5,177 nucleotides of DNA from Reyranella sp. (GTDB lineage Bacteria > Pseudomonadota > Alphaproteobacteria > Reyranellales > Reyranellaceae). Both the position numbers and the translations under genes were made by a program. Below, one piece after another: positions 1-5,177 of the stretch; the stretch's first letter is position 1; the number at the start of each line of letters is the position of its first letter. The stretch lies in assembly GCA_021732965.1 (NCBI GenBank), contig JAKFVZ010000141.1, forward strand, positions 1 through 5,177, in the 5' to 3' direction. A model generated the notes under the pieces. The model made no database searches, was not told the origin of the DNA, and saw only the letters and a program-made list of their open reading frames with translations.

Positions 1-74
1 TCGAAGGGTGGGAACGCGCACCGTGCCTGTTGCCCATCCTTCGAGACGGCCCTTCGGGCCTCCTCAGGATGAGG
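1..74. repeat. REP-like intergenic palindromic element
   Basis: This is a non-coding dyad element. Bases 35-40 (catcct) pair with 66-71 (aggatg), 43-45 (gag) with 63-65 (ctc), and 48-52 (ggccc) with 56-60 (gggcc), closing a ttc loop. The result is a bulged hairpin. An overlapping alternative fold pairs bases 1-12 (tcgaagggtggg) with 33-44 (cccatccttcga), matching 11 of 12 with the odd pair a G-U wobble in RNA. From memory, the arms resemble a very common dispersed intergenic repeat of alphaproteobacteria such as Bradyrhizobium; copy number cannot be seen here. It lies downstream of the sulfotransferase stop, a usual place for such elements, and could act as a weak transcript end or mRNA stabiliser. 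No T-run follows it on either strand. Confidence 0.7.
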
Positions 75-182
75 TAAGTGATTGAATTGCTTCAATTCAT
101 TTCCGGTCAGCCTCTCAGGATGAGGTAAGTGATTGAATCGGTTCAATTCATTTCCGGTCGGCCACTCAGGATGAGGTGAGTG
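63..182. repeat. 51-bp direct tandem repeat, two full units plus a partial third
   Basis: Unit 1 covers 63-113, unit 2 covers 114-164, and a partial third copy covers 165-182 (17 of its 18 bases match). Units 1 and 2 match at 47 of 51 positions. Each unit begins ctcaggatgaggt, which is the right arm of the adjoining REP-like hairpin. Each full unit also holds its own small hairpin: attgaa/ttcaat at 81-86/91-96 and at 132-137/142-147. The stems are identical while the four-base loops differ (ttgc and tcgg). No plausible coding sequence runs through the repeat. Its origin is probably slippage or unequal recombination of one element; any function is unknown. Confidence 0.85.
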
Positions 183-255
183 GGTAATGTGAGAGAGAAG
201 AACTCTCGCCTGGGGCGCGATGCGCCATCGTTGGCGACAGGCCCGGCGTTGAAGC

Positions 256-981
256 TCACCGCTCGTATCCCATCAGATCGAACGTCTCGCGGCAGGAGTC
301 ATAGATCGCCTTCCTCTGTCGGTCGTTCAGGATTTCCGCGGCGGGTCGACGGTCGGCGCGCTGCACCGTCTTCGCGCGCGGCAACGGGCCGTCGAACCGC
401 AGCCCCGACTTCGCCAGCACCGCCTGGAACGATCCGGGCAAGTCCTCCTGCCGGATGATCTCGTCGAGCGCGAGCTTGCCGTCGATCGTGTAGAGATCGC
501 GATTGTCGATCTCTTCGTTTGCGATCAGGTCCTCGAGGACCGGCTGGAAGTCGCCGGCGGGCCGCCCCATGAACCACATCTTGAAAAAGGCCTGCGACAC
601 CGCCTTCTCGTAGGGGTGCCGCTCGATCGTCCACTTGTGGGCCGTCCGCCAGAAATCCTCGCCCAGCATGCGGCGCGCCAGGCTGGCCGGCATGTGGTTG
701 TAGTATTCGTTGTCGGCGTGCCGGCCCTTCATCATCTCCCGGTAGTCCGCCTCGTCGCCGCGATCGAGGATGCCCTCGGGCGCGCCCGCCGGCGCCGGTC
801 CGATGCGGAAATTCTGCGGTCCGCGCCAGCCGTGTGCCTCGCGGATCTTCTCGTCGTCGGGATGGATCGGCGTGATGATGTCGGCCGCGCCGCAGAGGCT
901 GCTCAGCACCAGTTCGATCGCCGTACCCGCGGTCTTCCGCGTCTTGATAAAGATGAACCGGTGTTCGAATGATGCGATCAT
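256..981 (-). CDS. Sulfotransferase-family protein (P-loop, PAPS-type)
   Basis: The predicted protein has 241 residues. Family enzymes move a sulfuryl group from PAPS to a hydroxyl or amino group of an acceptor; the acceptor here cannot be told. The N-terminus carries the 5'-phosphosulfate loop FIFIKTRKTAGTAIE (residues 9-23), with Lys13, Lys16, Thr17 and Gly19. A candidate catalytic His lies at 96 in YYNHMPA. The 3'-phosphate motif is ERHPYEKAVSQ (120-130), with Arg121 and Ser129 in the usual spacing. No signal peptide or membrane segment is visible, so it is probably cytosolic. I chose the ATG at 981 because family members often begin just before this loop; an ATG at 990 would add MPG. The purine-rich GGAAGAAAGG just upstream can serve either start. 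The open frame continues to 1137, but that extension runs through the divergent gene and lacks family character. No strong terminator follows the stop. Confidence 0.82.
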   Translation of the reverse strand: MIASFEHRFIFIKTRKTAGTAIELVLSSLCGAADIITPIHPDDEKIREAHGWRGPQNFRIGPAPAGAPEGILDRGDEADYREMMKGRHADNEYYNHMPASLARRMLGEDFWRTAHKWTIERHPYEKAVSQAFFKMWFMGRPAGDFQPVLEDLIANEEIDNRDLYTIDGKLALDEIIRQEDLPGSFQAVLAKSGLRFDGPLPRAKTVQRADRRPAAEILNDRQRKAIYDSCRETFDLMGYER

Positions 982-991
982 GCCTGGCATG
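979..991. promoter_or_regulatory. Palindromic shared start region of two divergent genes
   Basis: CATGCCTGGCATG is a perfect dyad about T985. On the plus strand it holds ATGs at 980 and 989; on the minus strand it holds ATGs at 990 and 981. Both strands read Met-Pro-Gly-Met. It is the 5' boundary of both the sulfotransferase gene and the barrel gene, so any promoter and leader for each gene must lie inside the other. Whether a protein binds the dyad is unknown; it may be chance. Confidence 0.55.
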
Positions 992-1777
992 CCTTTCTTC
1001 CGGACCGGGGCCCTTCTGCTGGCGAAGCTCAGCCTGTTCCTGATCGCCGCGCAAGCGATGGCGCAGGCCGGCGCGGACAATCTCCAGAACACGTCGAACG
1101 ATCCGCTGACGCCCAAGATGGCGTTCGAGTTCCACAACTACGCCCAGCCCGTGCTCACGGACCGGCCGGCGAGCGGCGCCGACCAGGGATACTTCCGCTT
1201 CGTCCTGCCGCACGCCTCGTTCGGCGTCGACCAGATGATGCGCGCGTCGATGCCCGTCGTTGCCAGCTCATGGGATCCGGAACGGGCGATCAACGGCGTC
1301 GGCGACATCACGATCTTCAACCTGGCCGTCCACTATTTCGGCACCGTGAAGACCGGCATCGGCCCGCTGCTGGTCGTGCCGACGGCGAGCTCTCCGGCGC
1401 TCGGCACCGCGAAATGGCAGGCCGGCGTGGAGGCGGTCGTGAGCGCGCCCCATTCGTGGGGCCTGACGACGATCCTCGCTTCCTACCAGCAGACCTTCGA
1501 CGGCAGCCTGCAGACCGTGACGGCACAGCCGCTGCTGTTCTTCAACCTTCCCGACCGGTTCTATCTTCGCTCCACGGGGATCGCGTCGTTCGAGATCGGC
1601 AAGAACGCCGTGGTGCCGGTCGGGCTGGGACTCGGCCGCGTGTTCGAGCTGCCCAACGGCGCCAGCCTCAACACCTTCGTCGAGCCGCAATACTCGGTGA
1701 TCCAGAATGGCCCGGGCGTGGCGGCTTTCCAGGTCTTTGCCGGCGTCGTCATCCAGCTTCCCGTCCGGTTTCGCTGA
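989..1777 (+). CDS. Outer-membrane beta-barrel protein, MetA-pathway/transporter-like
   Basis: The predicted protein has 262 residues. It starts with a Sec signal peptide: short n-region with Arg5, hydrophobic core about residues 8-21, and an AxA site ending at Ala27 (MAQA/GAD). The mature part has alternating hydrophobic strands and turns with no internal helix, and ends in a strand (VFAGVVIQLPVRFR), as in outer-membrane barrels. The segments FFNLPDRFYLRSTG (184-197), VVPVGLGLGRVFE (208-220) and NTFVEPQYSVIQNGPG (228-243) resemble the C-terminal half of the Phenol_MetA_deg/putative-transporter family, whose substrates are mostly unknown. The start is uncertain: ATGs at 980 (adds MPG) and 953 are in frame and none has a clear ribosome-binding site. 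The ATG at 989 gives the most normal signal peptide. The frame is open upstream to 770, but that part is antisense to the sulfotransferase. The gene ends 48 bases before the convergent SURF1 stop. Confidence 0.72.
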   Translation: MPFFRTGALLLAKLSLFLIAAQAMAQAGADNLQNTSNDPLTPKMAFEFHNYAQPVLTDRPASGADQGYFRFVLPHASFGVDQMMRASMPVVASSWDPERAINGVGDITIFNLAVHYFGTVKTGIGPLLVVPTASSPALGTAKWQAGVEAVVSAPHSWGLTTILASYQQTFDGSLQTVTAQPLLFFNLPDRFYLRSTGIASFEIGKNAVVPVGLGLGRVFELPNGASLNTFVEPQYSVIQNGPGVAAFQVFAGVVIQLPVRFR

Positions 1778-1825
1778 CGGCCAGGCCGCGTCGGCGTCGC
1801 CCGCGAAACTAAGCGTATCGAGCCT
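1778..1825. other. Short convergent intergenic gap
   Basis: These 48 bases separate the plus-strand barrel gene from the minus-strand SURF1 gene. I see no stable hairpin with a T-run on either strand and no other signal. Transcripts from the two sides may run into each other here. Confidence 0.5.
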
Positions 1826-2605
1826 TCACCGGCGCCTTTCGGGAAGCAGCATGAACAGGCCCGCGCCGGCCGCCATGATCGCCAGGACGAACCAGGTCAG
1901 CGCGTAGATCAGGTGATGATTGGTGAACGACACGATCGTCAGCCCGCCCCGGGGACCGCCCGGCCCGTTGGACGACACGTCGGACGATGCGTCGGCATCG
2001 ACGAAGTACGGCGCGACATCGGCCAGTCCGCGGGCCGCCGCGATGGCCGCGACGTCGCGCGCGTACCAGCGTCCCGCGGCGGGATCGTTGCGGCGCAGGA
2101 ATCCGCCGCCGGGTTCGCTGATGCGCAGCAGCCCCGTCACCTGGGTTTCTTGCGCGGGATTGCCGGCCACGGACCCGCCGGGATCGCGGCGGTCGCCGGC
2201 GACGAAGCCGCGATTGACGAGAACCGTCGGGCCTTGCGGCGTGACCATCGGTGTCAGCACCCAGTAGCCGGCGCCGAGTTCGGTCACGCTCTGCACGAGA
2301 GTCTCCCTGTCGTGCAGGTACCGGCCCGAGAGGCGGACCCGACGATAGGCGGATCCGGCGGCATCGACGGAAGCCCACGCTTCGGGCCCGGGCACCGGCA
2401 CCGGCTCTGCGTGAATGCGCCGCTCGACCCGGTCGATCAGGTCCAGCTTCCAGACGCGACGTTCGAGCTGCCACACACCCAGCGCCGCGAAGCCCGCGAT
2501 CCCCGCGAGCACCAGCACGACGAGGATGCCCCGGCCGAACCATGAGCGCAGCCGACCGGCCGGACGCGTCCGGAGGATTTCTCCCGGGTTCGCTCTGCCT
2601 CTCAC
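1826..2605 (-). CDS. surf1: SURF1 family cytochrome oxidase assembly protein
   Basis: The predicted protein has 259 residues, typical for bacterial SURF1. SURF1 is an inner-membrane factor that helps supply haem a to subunit I of haem-copper (aa3-type) oxidases. Two membrane helices are visible, about residues 26-45 and 234-254, enclosing a periplasmic domain. Family signatures are GVWQLERRVWKLDLI (43-57) after helix 1, GYWVLTPM (113-120), VLVNRGFV (128-135), and TNHHLIYALTWF (228-239) leading into helix 2, with His230/His231 next to the bilayer. The start is a GTG at 2605-2603 that overlaps the hss stop as GTGA. No good ribosome-binding site precedes it, so translation probably depends on re-initiation by ribosomes finishing hss. 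Later in-frame GTGs would destroy helix 1. Cox genes usually neighbour SURF1; none lies within this window. Confidence 0.93.
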   Translation of the reverse strand: MRGRANPGEILRTRPAGRLRSWFGRGILVVLVLAGIAGFAALGVWQLERRVWKLDLIDRVERRIHAEPVPVPGPEAWASVDAAGSAYRRVRLSGRYLHDRETLVQSVTELGAGYWVLTPMVTPQGPTVLVNRGFVAGDRRDPGGSVAGNPAQETQVTGLLRISEPGGGFLRRNDPAAGRWYARDVAAIAAARGLADVAPYFVDADASSDVSSNGPGGPRGGLTIVSFTNHHLIYALTWFVLAIMAAGAGLFMLLPERRR

Positions 2606-4044
2606 ACCACCCGGAAGTTCTTGAACTGCCAGGGGTCGGACTTGTCGAGGTCCTCGGGGAAGAGTTCGCCGCGGCCCTGCAGCGGGGTCCAGTCGCTGTA
2701 CTTGCCGACGACCGGGCCGAGATAGGGCATGCAGATCTCGAGGTTGCGCTGGAAGTCCATCTCGTCGGCCTCGACGATGCCCTCGTTGGGGTTCTCCAGC
2801 GCCCAGATGATGCCCGAGAGGACCGGCGCCACGACCTGGATCGAGGTCGCGTTGTTGTAGGGCACGAGGCTGCGCGCCTCGTGGATGTCGATCTGCGAGC
2901 CGTACCAGTAGGCGCCCTTCTTGTGGCCCATCAGCAGCACGCCGAGCTCGTCGCGGCCCGACGTCACCTCGTCGACGATCAGGCGCTGGCGCTTCTGCTG
3001 CTTCAGGTTCTTACCCGCGAGTTCATGCATCGACATGATCGCCTGGTCGCACGGGTGATAGGCGTAGTGCACGGTCGGGCGATAGACGGCCTTCTTGCCG
3101 TCGTGCACGGTCAGGTAGTCGGCGATCGAGATCGATTCGTTGTGCGTGATGATGTAGCCGTGGAACGGTCCCTCGATCGGCGTCCAGGTCCGCACCTGGG
3201 TGAGCAGGCCCGGGCGGTTCAGGTAGATCGCCGCGTCGCAGCCGAATGTGTGGCGCTTGCCGTCGGGCGGCAGCGCCTTCTCGTGCGTGCCCCAGCCCAT
3301 CTCCGCGGGCTGGCCGCCCTCGGAGACGAAGCCGTCGATCGACCAGGTGTTCACGAACTCGCCGACTTCCTTCGGCTTGGGGGAGACCTGGGTGTCGCGC
3401 TCGGCGATGTGGATCACCTTCACGCCCAGACGCTGGGCGAGCTTGCCCCAGCCCTCGCGCGTGGTCGGCACGGCCGTCTTCACGCCGGTGTCGCGCGCCA
3501 GGTTCACCAGCGCCTGCTTGGTGAAGTGCGAGACGAGGCCGGGGTTGGCGCCGTGGGCGACGACGGCCGTCGTGCCGCCCTTGTGGCGGGACTTCAGCTT
3601 CAGCATCGTGTCGCGCAGCGCGTAGTTCGAGCGCCGCGAGACCGAGAGGTTGGGGTCCGAATAGCCGCCCGGCCACGGCTCGATGCAGGTGTCGAGGTAT
3701 AGGACGCCCTTCTTCTGGCAGAGCTCGATCAGCGCGGTCGAGGCGACCTCGACCGAGAGATTGACCAGGAAGTCGCCCTGCCCCAGCCGGTTGTCCAGGG
3801 TCGAACGGAGATTGGACTCTGTCAGGCGCTTCTCGACGAACTCGATGCCGAAGCGCTCGGCCTCGTCCTCGCCGCCGCGCATGTCGTCGGTGATGATGGT
3901 GATCTGTTCGGGCTTGATGTTGATGTGGCGCAGGATCAGAGGCAGCACGCCTTGGCCGATCGAGCCGAAGCCCACCATGACCATGCGGCCGTGGAAATCG
4001 AGGTACTTCTTAGCGGAGGCCTTGCGCGCAGTCTTTTTCGCCAT
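2602..4044 (-). CDS. hss: Homospermidine synthase
   Basis: The predicted protein has 480 residues, close to the roughly 477 of the Blastochloris viridis enzyme. It is an NAD-dependent cytosolic enzyme (EC 2.5.1.44) that oxidises putrescine, transfers the aminobutyl group to a second putrescine (or takes it from spermidine), and reduces the product to sym-homospermidine. The Rossmann loop is MVGFGSIGQGV (23-33). Other family segments are LYLDTCIEPWPGGY (115-128), VVAHGANPGLVSHF (161-174), HIAERDTQ (212-219), VNTWSIDGFVSEG (231-243) and ITHNESIS (299-306). By memory of the B. viridis structure, Asn167, Glu215, Trp234, Glu242 and His301 match its active-site positions with a constant offset of five, so the enzyme looks intact. 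The ATG at 4044 has a GGGGA ribosome-binding site. An in-frame TTG at 4104 lies inside a terminator hairpin and is rejected. It sits downstream of a putrescine-forming decarboxylase and overlaps SURF1 by four bases. Confidence 0.96.
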   Translation of the reverse strand: MAKKTARKASAKKYLDFHGRMVMVGFGSIGQGVLPLILRHINIKPEQITIITDDMRGGEDEAERFGIEFVEKRLTESNLRSTLDNRLGQGDFLVNLSVEVASTALIELCQKKGVLYLDTCIEPWPGGYSDPNLSVSRRSNYALRDTMLKLKSRHKGGTTAVVAHGANPGLVSHFTKQALVNLARDTGVKTAVPTTREGWGKLAQRLGVKVIHIAERDTQVSPKPKEVGEFVNTWSIDGFVSEGGQPAEMGWGTHEKALPPDGKRHTFGCDAAIYLNRPGLLTQVRTWTPIEGPFHGYIITHNESISIADYLTVHDGKKAVYRPTVHYAYHPCDQAIMSMHELAGKNLKQQKRQRLIVDEVTSGRDELGVLLMGHKKGAYWYGSQIDIHEARSLVPYNNATSIQVVAPVLSGIIWALENPNEGIVEADEMDFQRNLEICMPYLGPVVGKYSDWTPLQGRGELFPEDLDKSDPWQFKNFRVV

Positions 4045-4065
4045 TTCAGCGTCCCCGTTCCTTTC
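4045..4065 (-). promoter_or_regulatory. Ribosome-binding site fixing the hss start
   Basis: Read on the minus strand, this purine-rich stretch contains AAAGGAA and then GGGGAC, the latter at 4056-4051, six bases before the ATG at 4044. This spacing supports the 480-residue hss product beginning MAKKTARK over the longer frame from TTG 4104, whose extra 20 residues would come from the terminator and leader. Confidence 0.6.
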
Positions 4066-4078
4066 GCGAGCCGTCAGT

Positions 4079-4112
4079 AAAAACAGCAACGGGGCCTTTC
4101 TCAAGGCCCCGT
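4079..4112 (-). terminator. Rho-independent terminator between the decarboxylase gene and hss
   Basis: There is a perfect 10-bp stem: acggggcctt at 4089-4098 pairs with aaggccccgt at 4103-4112 around a four-base loop. On the minus strand the stem is followed by TGCTG and then TTTTT (4083-4079), so it works in the direction of the decarboxylase gene, whose stop ends at 4140, 27 bases before the stem. On the plus strand no T-run follows. Only 34 bases separate the T-run from the hss ATG, so hss expression must come from readthrough or from a promoter overlapping this element. Confidence 0.8.
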
Positions 4113-4139
4113 CGTTCCGTACGCCCGAATTGTGTCAGT

Positions 4140-5165
4140 TCAGATGCAGACCGCCCTGAGCGGCGCGAAGCCGTTGAACGCGACCGAGGAGTAGGTCGTC
4201 GTGTAGGCGCCGGTCGACAGGATCTCGACCTTGTCGCCCGGCTTGAGGGACAGAGGCATCTTGTACTCCGTCTTCTCGTAGAGGATGTCGGCCGAGTCGC
4301 AGGTCGGGCCGGCCAGCACCACCGGACCCATGCGCGTGCCCTCGCCGGGCGTGCGCAGGCGGTACTTGATGCTCTCGTCCATCGTCTCGGCGAGGCCGGA
4401 GAACTTGCCGATGTCGAGGTAGACCCAGCGCTTGCGGTCGCCCGCCGCCTTGCGCGAGACCAGCACGACCTCGCTCTGGATCACGCCGGCATCGCCCACC
4501 ATGGAGCGGCCCGGCTCGAGGATGACCTCGGGCATGCGATTGCCGAAGTGGCGCACCAGCGCGCGGGTCACCGCCTCGCAGTAGGCGTCGATGCCGCTGA
4601 CTTCGGCGCGATAGCGCGCGGGGAAGCCGCCGCCCAGGTTGACCATGCGCAGGTCGACGCCCTCTTCGGCGAGCGCAAAGAACATCTGCGAGACCTGGGC
4701 CAGCGCCTTGTCCCACTGGTCGAGGTCGGTCTGCTGGCTGCCGACATGGAAGGAGATTCCGTAGGCGTCGAGGCCCCAGTCCTTGGCCTTGCGCAGCAGG
4801 TCCTTGGCCATCTCAGGCGCGCAGCCGAACTTCTTGCTGAGCGGCCATTCGGCGCCGCCGCAATCGACCAGCACGCGGCAGAACACGCGGGCGCCCGGCG
4901 CGACGCGGGCGAGCTTCTGCAGCTCCGCCTCGCTGTCGAAGGCGAACAGGCGCACGCCCTGCTGGTACGCACAGGCGATGTCCTTCTCCTTCTTGATCGT
5001 GTTGCCGAAGGAGACGCGGTCCATGGCGACGCCGGTGGCCTGCGCGAACTCGATCTCGCCGCGGCTCGCGGTGTCGAACTTCGAGCCGAGACCGGCCAGC
5101 CGCGCCAGCACCTGCGGCGCCGGGTTGGCCTTCACGGCATAGAAGATGTGGGCCGCCGGCAGCAG
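4140..5165 (-). CDS. odc: Fold-III PLP-dependent ornithine/lysine decarboxylase, N-terminus missing or broken
   Basis: This is a eukaryotic-ODC-like decarboxylase (alanine-racemase fold) that should convert ornithine to putrescine and/or lysine to cadaverine. Counting from the Val of VKANP (5135) as residue 1, the landmarks are the PLP lysine at 2 (context FYAVKANP), FDTASRGEIE (20-29), FGNTIKKE (43-50), SFHVGSQQ with His130, NLGGGFP (166-172), LEPGRSMVG (206-214), GPTCDSADILYE with Cys279 and Asp283, and GAYTTTY with Tyr311. All catalytic segments are present. The homologous frame runs past 5135 as LLPAAHIFYAV but meets TAG at 5168-5166. Full-length relatives have about 45-50 more residues before the lysine. 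A GTG at 5135 is the first candidate start after the TAG, but it would put the lysine at residue 2, which is unlikely to fold. So this is either a pseudogene or an intact gene with an edge sequence error. Ornithine versus lysine preference cannot be read here; the hss neighbour favours putrescine formation. Confidence 0.88.
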   Translation of the reverse strand: MLPAAHIFYAVKANPAPQVLARLAGLGSKFDTASRGEIEFAQATGVAMDRVSFGNTIKKEKDIACAYQQGVRLFAFDSEAELQKLARVAPGARVFCRVLVDCGGAEWPLSKKFGCAPEMAKDLLRKAKDWGLDAYGISFHVGSQQTDLDQWDKALAQVSQMFFALAEEGVDLRMVNLGGGFPARYRAEVSGIDAYCEAVTRALVRHFGNRMPEVILEPGRSMVGDAGVIQSEVVLVSRKAAGDRKRWVYLDIGKFSGLAETMDESIKYRLRTPGEGTRMGPVVLAGPTCDSADILYEKTEYKMPLSLKPGDKVEILSTGAYTTTYSSVAFNGFAPLRAVCI

Positions 5166-5168
5166 CTA
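5166..5168 (-). other. In-frame TAG in the decarboxylase N-terminal region
   Basis: The minus-strand frame reads Arg-Met-Arg-TAG-Leu-Leu-Pro-Ala-Ala-His-Ile-Phe-Tyr-Ala-Val-Lys-Ala-Asn. The residues after the stop match the conserved strand that leads to the PLP lysine, and the residues before it also look like plausible family sequence in the same frame. A single C-to-T change (CAG Gln to TAG) would explain it. It lies ten bases from the right edge of the window, so a read or assembly error is a strong alternative. Confidence 0.75.
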
Positions 5169-5177
5169 GCGCATGCG

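Noticed and set aside
1..182. CRISPR array
   Set aside because: The 51-bp units are directly adjacent, nearly identical along their whole length, and have no unique spacers; there are only two full units and no cas gene.
193..226. Small hairpins gagag/ctctc (193-207) and ggcgc/gcgcc (214-226) as a sulfotransferase terminator
   Set aside because: The stems are only 5 bp and no T-run follows on the minus strand, so a terminator call is not supported.
180..458. 92-codon plus-strand frame after the tandem repeat
   Set aside because: It is mostly antisense to the sulfotransferase C-terminus, with Ser/Pro/Arg-rich composition and no recognisable motif.
770..988. Upstream extension of the barrel gene frame
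   Set aside because: It would put about 70 residues before the signal peptide, all antisense to the sulfotransferase active-site region. The signal peptide is coherent from 989 (or 980).
299..1213. 304-codon minus-strand frame overlapping the sulfotransferase
   Set aside because: It is out of frame with the sulfotransferase motifs, very Arg-rich and of low complexity; a shadow frame.
2251..3702. 483-codon open frame on the plus strand across SURF1 and hss
   Set aside because: It is antisense to two well-recognised genes, rich in Arg/Ala/Val/Leu as expected of a high-GC shadow frame, and shows no domain motif.
4045..4104. Longer hss start at TTG 4104
   Set aside because: The TTG is inside the terminator stem-loop and the added 20 residues lack family similarity. 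The ATG at 4044 has a good ribosome-binding site and gives the family length.
4109..4137. CTGACA-like -35 box after the decarboxylase stop as an hss promoter
   Set aside because: No acceptable -10 element lies 16-18 bp downstream, and the terminator would stop such a transcript.

Overview
The window is GC-rich and densely coding, and it looks like the chromosome of an alphaproteobacterium. Three things suggest this: a homospermidine synthase next to a fold-III (alanine-racemase-fold) ornithine/lysine decarboxylase, a SURF1 gene, and an intergenic hairpin repeat of the 'CATCCTTCGAGAC...CCTCAGGATGAGG' kind that I associate with Bradyrhizobium, Reyranella and related genomes. The taxon is an inference; no rRNA or other marker gene is present.

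Layout. Bases 1-255 hold no gene. They contain a REP-like hairpin element whose right arm runs into a 51-bp tandem repeat (two full units and a partial third). Bases 256-981 (minus) encode a small P-loop sulfotransferase-family protein. Its start abuts, or overlaps, the start of a divergent plus-strand gene (989-1777) for a secreted outer-membrane beta-barrel protein resembling the MetA-pathway/transporter family. Both start regions lie in one 13-bp palindrome that reads Met-Pro-Gly-Met on each strand. A 48-bp convergent gap (1778-1825) separates the barrel gene from the minus-strand block. That block, in transcription order, is a decarboxylase (running in from the right edge, stop at 4140), an intrinsic terminator, homospermidine synthase hss (4044-2602), and a SURF1 gene (2605-1826) overlapping hss by four bases (GTGA).

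How the genes work together. The decarboxylase should make putrescine from ornithine (or cadaverine from lysine). Homospermidine synthase condenses two putrescines, or putrescine and spermidine, into sym-homospermidine. The pair is therefore a two-step polyamine module. SURF1 is a membrane assembly factor for haem-copper oxidases and normally sits in cox operons; here it is translationally coupled to hss. The sulfotransferase and barrel genes have no evident link to the polyamine module.

The main oddities are an in-frame TAG just upstream of the decarboxylase's catalytic-lysine motif, ten bases from the window edge; the terminator placed between the two polyamine genes; the shared palindromic start region; and the SURF1/hss coupling. 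I see no phage, IS element, CRISPR array, tRNA or clearly new multi-gene system.
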